From Streptomyces angustmyceticus (lineage in GTDB: Bacteria > Actinomycetota > Actinomycetes > Streptomycetales > Streptomycetaceae), in NCBI RefSeq assembly GCF_019933235.1, contig NZ_CP082945.1, positions 62,001 through 126,000 of the forward strand: a stretch of DNA of 64,000 nt. Direction: 5' to 3'. Numbering within the stretch: position 1 is the first letter of the stretch; every line of letters starts with the position of its first letter. This document shows, in pieces, positions 59,397-64,000 of this stretch. A program made the translations under genes and the position numbers. The notes under the pieces are model-generated. The model made no database searches. It was given only the letters and a program-made list of their open reading frames with translations, and was not told the DNA's origin.

Positions 59397-60656
59397 TCAC
59401 GGCGTGCCCTTCGTGAACAGGGACCGTTCGAGCGCGGAACGGATGGAGCCGGAGGCGCTGTCACCGGCCGGGGTGAGGGCCAGTGCGGCCGTCATGAGGA
59501 GCAGTACGCGCACGCCTCCGCCGGTGGCGCTGTCCACTCCGGGCAGCAGCGGGATGACCACGGCGAACGCCACGAGGACGAGGCTGGAGCCGGTACGGCG
59601 CGCGAGGCGGGCGGCCCGGGACGTCGGTGGCTCGGCGGCGCTGTGCCGCATGAGGGCCGCCATATCGCCCGTGGTGAGGGCCAGGACGCCCCTACGCAGG
59701 GAGTCCGTGATCGCGTCGTACTCCTGGGCGGTGCGGACCTGAGTGAGCGCGCGGTCATGACGCCGGATCAGTTCTGCCAGAGCGGTGTGGAATCCTCTCG
59801 CCTGGCGCCTTGCCGCGACTTCGGTGATCGAGGTTCGCCGTCGAACGGTTGCGGTGTCGCCGGCGGCTTCGATGGCGCCCGCAAGCCGGGCCCTCACGTT
59901 CTTGATGTTGCGTGGCTCCCACCACCGGGCCCGGCCCCGGTGACACGCCGACGTGGCCGCCATGAGTGCGACCAGCACGGCATCGAGGGGGCGAGGTCGA
60001 TGGGGCTGTCGGAACCTGCGGTTGAGGAGTCTTTCCACCGTGCGCATCCAGCGGACCTCCTGCAAGCCGAGGATCACACCGAACAGCCCCGTCGCAGCAG
60101 TGATCAACTGCTGGCCCGCCGGGGCGGACAGCACGGTCGCCATCGTCAGCCGGCAAGCCGCAGCGGCGACGACGATGGTGGCGAGCACCGTGGCCGGTAC
60201 GAACCAATAGGCGATCTGCGGATGCGCGACGCGCCAGAGCACGCCCCGGGGGCCGAGCCTGCGGAAGAGGGAGACGATCTGGCGTATGTCGTTCCGGATG
60301 ACGACGAGGGTGCTGAGACAGACGGCGGCCCAGGTCGCCGTGGGGTAGAGCCACCAGGGCGCAGGGGCGGAACCGCCGGTGCCCGTCGCGAACAGCGCGG
60401 CCACCACGCCCGCGGTGGCGGAGGCCGCCGCCATTCCGACCGCTGTCACGACGGTGGCGACGTAGTTGGACACGAACTGCAGGCCGACCGGGTAGCGGTG
60501 GCGGATCCAGGCGTAGAGCACGGCCATCTGAACCCTGCGGCGCCCGGGTTCGTCGAGATCGGGAAACGCCCGGGCATACCGGCGCGTCCATAAGGCGGCG
60601 CCCCGCAACCACGTTGCCTCGCGGTGGAGGAGGTCGTCGTTGCTCGCGATCCGCAT
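59397..60656 (-). CDS. hypothetical multi-pass membrane protein, 419 residues
   Basis: Not recognised. The ATG at 60656 is chosen for GGGAGG upstream; the frame goes on to 60764. Residues 60-130 hold two hydrophobic helices (YVATVVTAVGMAAASATAG, ATWAAVCLSTLVVI), 165-215 hold two more, and the last 60 residues hold two (SSLVLVAFAVVIPLLPGV, VRVLLLMTAALAL). The central 140 residues are cytoplasmic and basic (RLLNRRFRQPHRPRPLD, then RRHDRALTQVRTAQEYD). Such architecture is seen in some uncharacterised actinobacterial proteins near chromosome ends. It is divergent from tap. Confidence 0.65.
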   Translation of the reverse strand: MRIASNDDLLHREATWLRGAALWTRRYARAFPDLDEPGRRRVQMAVLYAWIRHRYPVGLQFVSNYVATVVTAVGMAAASATAGVVAALFATGTGGSAPAPWWLYPTATWAAVCLSTLVVIRNDIRQIVSLFRRLGPRGVLWRVAHPQIAYWFVPATVLATIVVAAAACRLTMATVLSAPAGQQLITAATGLFGVILGLQEVRWMRTVERLLNRRFRQPHRPRPLDAVLVALMAATSACHRGRARWWEPRNIKNVRARLAGAIEAAGDTATVRRRTSITEVAARRQARGFHTALAELIRRHDRALTQVRTAQEYDAITDSLRRGVLALTTGDMAALMRHSAAEPPTSRAARLARRTGSSLVLVAFAVVIPLLPGVDSATGGGVRVLLLMTAALALTPAGDSASGSIRSALERSLFTKGTP

Positions 60657-60826
60657 GCGGCTGAGCCTCCCCAACGCACGCCCGCCACAAGCTTGTTGTC
60701 CATGCCGGCCATCCGGCGACCGAGGTGTGGCCGGTGGCTCAACCCGGCCATCGACCCCGTTCATTGGATAAAATGACGGTTAAATTCAAGGGTAAATTAT
60801 GCTAGCTTCGGGGGCGGAGGTGAAGC
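60657..60826 (+). promoter_or_regulatory. AT-rich upstream region of tap
   Basis: An unusual AT-rich stretch in a high-GC genome (about 60765-60810) with repeated TAAATT (60781 and 60793) and TATGCTAGC just before the tap ribosome site GGAGG. It is a likely promoter and operator, possibly bound by the helix-turn-helix of Tap itself. Confidence 0.5.
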
Positions 60827-62983
60827 ATGCCCACCGAGGAAGAGCTGTTCGCGGCGGTCGACGCACTGCTGGAGGGTGAGCCGCAACTGCCGTCACCGGC
60901 GGAACGGGCCCGGCTCCGGGAGGCGGCCGGTGTCACACAGGCCCGGCTCGCCCAGGTGCTGCGCACGACGCCGCAGACGGTGAAGAACTGGGAGCACGGC
61001 CGCAGCGAGCCCCGGCCGCCCCGCCTCCAGGCCTATCTGCGACTGCTGGAGGGCTGGGCCGCCCAGCACCCGGCACCGTCGGAGTCGGCGGGCCCCGCAG
61101 TCCCCGCCGCGGCACCGGAGTCGGACGGGCCGGCCGCTCCCGCCCCGGCATCGGGAGCGGCAGCGCCCGCCCCCTCCCCTACTGAAGCGCCCCCCGTCTC
61201 CGTACCCGCGACGGCGCCCGCCCCAGGGCCGTCGATGGCACGGCGCCCGGCCTCGGCCCCGGTGCAGGCCGCGGCCAAGAAGCGAGCCGCGTCAACGAAG
61301 CCGGCGCCGGCCGAGACCGACCCCCGCTTCGCCCACGGCCCGCTCGCGGTGCTGGACGGGGACGGATCGGCGTACTGCGTGGGCGGCCTGGTGCTGGACT
61401 GCCCGGCCAGGACGCTCCCCGAGCTGGTCGAATGGGCCCTGGCCGAAGCGAAGCTGGGTGCCGCGCGGCTCCACCACCACGGCCAGGACGCCGACCCGCT
61501 GATCGTGCTCACCGACACCGCCGCCGAACGGCTCGGGCTCCCGGCCGTCCTGGAGGACCGGCGCGGCCTGCGGCTCCCTGAGGACCACAAGGTCCCGAAG
61601 CAACTGGCCAAGGCGAAGTGGAAGCTGACCAGGCGCGGGTTCGGCCCCTGGGCCCGGGTCTACCGGCCCGCCGAGCGCGGCAAGCGCCAGTGCGTGCAGT
61701 TCGCGGTCCTGCCGTGGGGCGCCCTCGACACCCGCTCCTGGGGGGACACCGCCCAGTTGCCGGCGCCGGACATCGCGGCGGTGCTCGGCACGTACGCCAC
61801 CCGCGTCCTGACCCCGCGCGGCTCCACCGCCGTCTGCGGCCTGGAGCTGATGACCGCGCTGCGCCCGCCGACCCGCGCGGTCAAGGACCCGGCGACCGGC
61901 TCGTGGGTGTCCGGTCCGAACCCCGGCTCGCTGACCGAACCGGTCGATCCCGCACCGCCCGAGGCCCCCGCCGAGCATCCCCTCGTCGCCGCCCTCCACC
62001 CCCGCCACCATGTGCGCACCCCGGACCAGGCCATCGACGAGGAGGCGTACGACTGGTTCCGCCCCCTCACCGACGAGGAGTGCACCCAGGGCTACACCCA
62101 TGCGGTCGGCCTCGACGTCAACATGGCCTTCGCCGCCGCCGCCAACCGCCTCGTCATCGGCACCGGCCCGGCGACCCATGTGAAGCACCCGGCGTTCCAC
62201 CCGAAACTGCCCGGCTCCTGGCTCGTCGACCTCTCCCACGTCGAGATCGATCCCCGGCTGCCGAACCCCTTCACCCCCAAGGGGATCCGGCCGGCCGGGC
62301 CCGCGTGGTACTCCACCTCGACCGTCGCATACGCGGTCGAGCTGGGCTACGACGTGGCGCCGGCCGAGGCGTACGTCCGTCATGAGCACGCCGCCTACTT
62401 CGACGCCTGGTACACCCGCCTGCGCGACGCCTATATCGCCACCATGGCCGACCTCGGCGTCACCACCGGCATGCCCGACGAGGACTTCCTCGCCGCGATG
62501 GACCGTCACAAGAGCGTGGACCCGGGGCGGGCGGCCGTCCTCTCCGCCATCAAGTCGACGGTCAAGGGCGGCATCGGCAAGCTGCGCGAACGCCCCCAGG
62601 GCATCGCGTACAAGTTCGGCGAGCCGTGGCCGGCCCTCCAGCGCCCGACCTGGAGCCCGCACGCCAGAGCGGAGCTGATCGGCAAGGTGCGCACCAACCA
62701 GCACCGCAAACTCATGGCGTGGGCGCGGGCCGGTCTCTTCCCCGTGGCCATCCTGTCCGACTGTGCCGTCTACCTCTCCCACGGCCCCGGCCCGCTGGAC
62801 TTCATGCCCCGCACTCCCGAGGGCAAGCCGCTGCCCGGAGGGTTCCGCCTCGGCGTCAGCCCCGGCATGGTCAAGCACGAAGGCACCCGCGACTTCCTCT
62901 GGCTCGCCCGGACCGTCGAGGACGAGCAGATCAACCCGGCCCGCCACATCAAGGGCGACGACGCCCCCGACAGCGGGGAGTAG
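60827..62983 (+). CDS. tap: telomere-associated protein Tap
   Basis: Tap is needed to replicate the telomeres of linear Streptomyces chromosomes and plasmids; it binds the telomere overhang and recruits Tpg. The 718-residue protein has an XRE-type helix-turn-helix at about residues 30-62 (REAAGVTQARLAQVLRTTPQ, WEHGRSEPRPP), a Pro/Ala-rich linker of about 90 residues, and a long C-terminal domain (LDVNMAFAAAANRLVIGTGP, KSTVKGGIGKLRERPQGIAY) resembling known Tap proteins. It is directly followed by tpg (9 bp), the standard order. GGAGG lies 7 bases before the ATG. Confidence 0.9.
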   Translation: MPTEEELFAAVDALLEGEPQLPSPAERARLREAAGVTQARLAQVLRTTPQTVKNWEHGRSEPRPPRLQAYLRLLEGWAAQHPAPSESAGPAVPAAAPESDGPAAPAPASGAAAPAPSPTEAPPVSVPATAPAPGPSMARRPASAPVQAAAKKRAASTKPAPAETDPRFAHGPLAVLDGDGSAYCVGGLVLDCPARTLPELVEWALAEAKLGAARLHHHGQDADPLIVLTDTAAERLGLPAVLEDRRGLRLPEDHKVPKQLAKAKWKLTRRGFGPWARVYRPAERGKRQCVQFAVLPWGALDTRSWGDTAQLPAPDIAAVLGTYATRVLTPRGSTAVCGLELMTALRPPTRAVKDPATGSWVSGPNPGSLTEPVDPAPPEAPAEHPLVAALHPRHHVRTPDQAIDEEAYDWFRPLTDEECTQGYTHAVGLDVNMAFAAAANRLVIGTGPATHVKHPAFHPKLPGSWLVDLSHVEIDPRLPNPFTPKGIRPAGPAWYSTSTVAYAVELGYDVAPAEAYVRHEHAAYFDAWYTRLRDAYIATMADLGVTTGMPDEDFLAAMDRHKSVDPGRAAVLSAIKSTVKGGIGKLRERPQGIAYKFGEPWPALQRPTWSPHARAELIGKVRTNQHRKLMAWARAGLFPVAILSDCAVYLSHGPGPLDFMPRTPEGKPLPGGFRLGVSPGMVKHEGTRDFLWLARTVEDEQINPARHIKGDDAPDSGE

Positions 62984-62992
62984 GGATACACG

Positions 62993-63550
62993 ATGGGCAT
63001 CCTCGGCGACAGCCTCGACAAGGCCGCGGAGAACACCGCCACCCGCCCGGTCCCCAAGAGCGCCGGCGCTCAGATGCGGTTCCTGGTCAAGCAGCACAAG
63101 GGGTCCACCAAAGCGGTGGCACAGCTCCTGGGCATCTCCCAGCGGACGGTCGAACGGTACGTCAAAAACCAGATCAAGCGCCCCCGCAAGGACCTCGCCG
63201 CACGCATGGAGCGTGAGGTCCGCCGCCGCTGGCAGCCCAAGGTGCGGGAGAACGCCCAGCGCCGCGCCGCGCAGACCGGCGGCATCACCATCGAGACCCG
63301 GGCCCGGTTCGGCTTCACCGCCGCCCCCGGAACGACGGACGACGGGCGGATCCGCCTGATCACCCAGCATCTCCCGCCGGCCTACGCCGCCCGCCTCTTC
63401 GACGCCCAGGCGGCCGGCGCCCCCGAGCAGCAGTTGCAGAACATCGCCGCCGAGGGCCTGCAGGAGATCTACTTCAAGGACAGCGGCCGCCGCGCCGACG
63501 GCCTCCTGGTGGAGTTCACCGACATCGACTACGTCGAGCTGGACTTCTGA
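62993..63550 (+). CDS. tpg: telomere terminal protein Tpg
   Basis: Tpg is covalently attached to the 5' ends of linear Streptomyces DNA and primes end patching of telomeres. The 185-residue protein has the family N-terminus (MGILGDSLDKAAENTATRP), a helix-turn-helix-like segment (GSTKAVAQLLGISQRTVERY) and the conserved end (ELDF). Several Tyr residues occur (for example in DIDYVELDF), but the DNA-linked residue of Tpg is a Thr in the N-terminal half, and the exact position cannot be assigned here. Its presence argues that this region is on a linear replicon. It is co-transcribed with tap. Confidence 0.92.
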   Translation: MGILGDSLDKAAENTATRPVPKSAGAQMRFLVKQHKGSTKAVAQLLGISQRTVERYVKNQIKRPRKDLAARMEREVRRRWQPKVRENAQRRAAQTGGITIETRARFGFTAAPGTTDDGRIRLITQHLPPAYAARLFDAQAAGAPEQQLQNIAAEGLQEIYFKDSGRRADGLLVEFTDIDYVELDF

Positions 63551-63568
63551 CACCGCAAGGAGGCGGCG

Positions 63569-63589
63569 GTCACCTGAGGCCCAGGTGAC
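63569..63589 (+). terminator. hairpin after tap-tpg
   Basis: GTCACCTG and CAGGTGAC form an 8-bp perfect stem around the loop AGGCC, 19 bp after the tpg stop. Two TTGGCCA direct repeats (63602, 63622) follow. Confidence 0.55.
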
Positions 63590-63724
63590 TGAGCGCTTCA
63601 GTTGGCCAGTGAGCGTTGCGCTTGGCCAATTGCGCGTGTCGGCTTGTGTGTCAAGGTGGCGGGGCGGGCGAACTCGCGGGTGCGTACACGCATCCGGACC
63701 TGAGAGCGTTGGGGAGCAGTGACG

Positions 63725-64000
63725 GTGGCGATGCGGACATTTCCGCTGGTGGGCGGGCCGGTGGAGTTACGGGGAGCGCTGGACTTGGAGAGGACGCAGG
63801 CGGGGGTGATGCCTCGCCGGTTGCCCGCATGGACCAAGGAGCAGTACCAGGACCCGTCGGTCTACGGGGTGACGGTGATGCCTTCGGGGGTGCGGCTGGT
63901 GTTCCGCACCGATGCGCGTGAGCTTGAGTTCGAGGTACTCACCTCCACAGGGCAGCTCGACACCGACCCCCAGCCTCGCCCGACCGGGATGCTGGAACTG
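63725..64000 (+). CDS. SGNH/GDSL hydrolase family protein, N-terminal part (cut by the window edge)
   Basis: The first 92 codons are in the window. The N-terminus (RTFPLVGGPVELRGALDLER, RLPAWTKEQYQDPSV, PSGVRLVFRTDARELEFEVL) matches the beta-sandwich domain that precedes the catalytic domain in a family of actinobacterial SGNH/GDSL hydrolases, which are esterases or deacetylases of carbohydrate or lipid substrates. The catalytic Ser-Gly-Asn-His residues are beyond position 64000. It begins at a GTG with GGGGAG about 8 bases upstream; the ATG at 63731 or the GTG at 63719 is also possible. Confidence 0.75.
   Translation, partial: MAMRTFPLVGGPVELRGALDLERTQAGVMPRRLPAWTKEQYQDPSVYGVTVMPSGVRLVFRTDARELEFEVLTSTGQLDTDPQPRPTGMLEL

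Noticed and set aside
1..64000. CRISPR arrays, insertion sequences and attachment sites
   Set aside because: No regularly spaced repeats, transposase motifs or flanking direct repeats were found.

Overview
This is a high-GC window with Streptomyces-type codon use, GTG/TTG starts, GGAGG-type ribosome sites and many ATGA or TGATG stop/start overlaps. Gene content fits Streptomyces: a SARP regulator, an AfsA/ArpA-type butyrolactone island, and a tap-tpg pair. Tap and Tpg replicate the telomeres of linear Streptomyces replicons, so the right-hand side probably lies on a chromosome arm or a linear plasmid.

Left part (0.2-10.7 kb): a small specialised-metabolite-like cluster. A minus-strand operon encodes a haem-oxygenase-like diiron oxidase candidate, HypE, HypF and a 486-residue protein I do not recognise. 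A divergent plus-strand operon encodes an isochorismatase-type cysteine hydrolase, an arginase/agmatinase-type ureohydrolase, a nitroreductase-like protein and an MFS exporter. HypE and HypF normally make the cyanide ligand of [NiFe]-hydrogenase, but the window has no hydrogenase and no hypA, hypB, hypC or hypD. I infer a nitrile, cyanamide or guanidine pathway. This is the best candidate for an undescribed system.

Next (10.7-18.1 kb): a six-enzyme operon (LOG phosphoribohydrolase, HAD phosphatase, PRPP-synthetase-like pyrophosphokinase, ribulose-phosphate-epimerase-like enzyme, APRT-like transferase, SAH-hydrolase-like enzyme) with a LacI regulator and an MFS exporter. This set matches the angustmycin (C6-ketose adenine nucleoside) pathway. 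Both clusters carry paralogous LacI regulators and near-identical 14-bp palindromes in their divergent promoters, so they are probably co-regulated.

Middle (18.4-35 kb): a tautomerase/LysR pair, an ABC exporter, a large SARP/NB-ARC/TPR regulator, a P450, an aromatic-acid-exporter-type membrane protein, and an envelope group (molybdopterin oxidoreductase, fasciclin lipoprotein, peroxiredoxin). The three genes of that group are preceded by the same CCAATCC-N16-CGAA element, which looks like an ECF sigma factor promoter.

Right (35-64 kb): a three-gene zinc-ribbon membrane operon in which two proteins share a terminal NNGI/GN motif; a secreted chitinase-like lipoprotein; the butyrolactone island (AfsA, ArpA-like repressor, HAD phosphatase); a 1995-residue TIR / degenerate metallophosphatase / NACHT / pentapeptide / WD40 protein; a DASS-type permease; inositol-phosphatase-like and cupin genes; gamma-glutamyltransferase; a deleted luciferase-like oxidoreductase pseudogene; tap-tpg; and a truncated SGNH hydrolase gene at the edge. 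No tRNA, rRNA, CRISPR array or insertion sequence was recognised.
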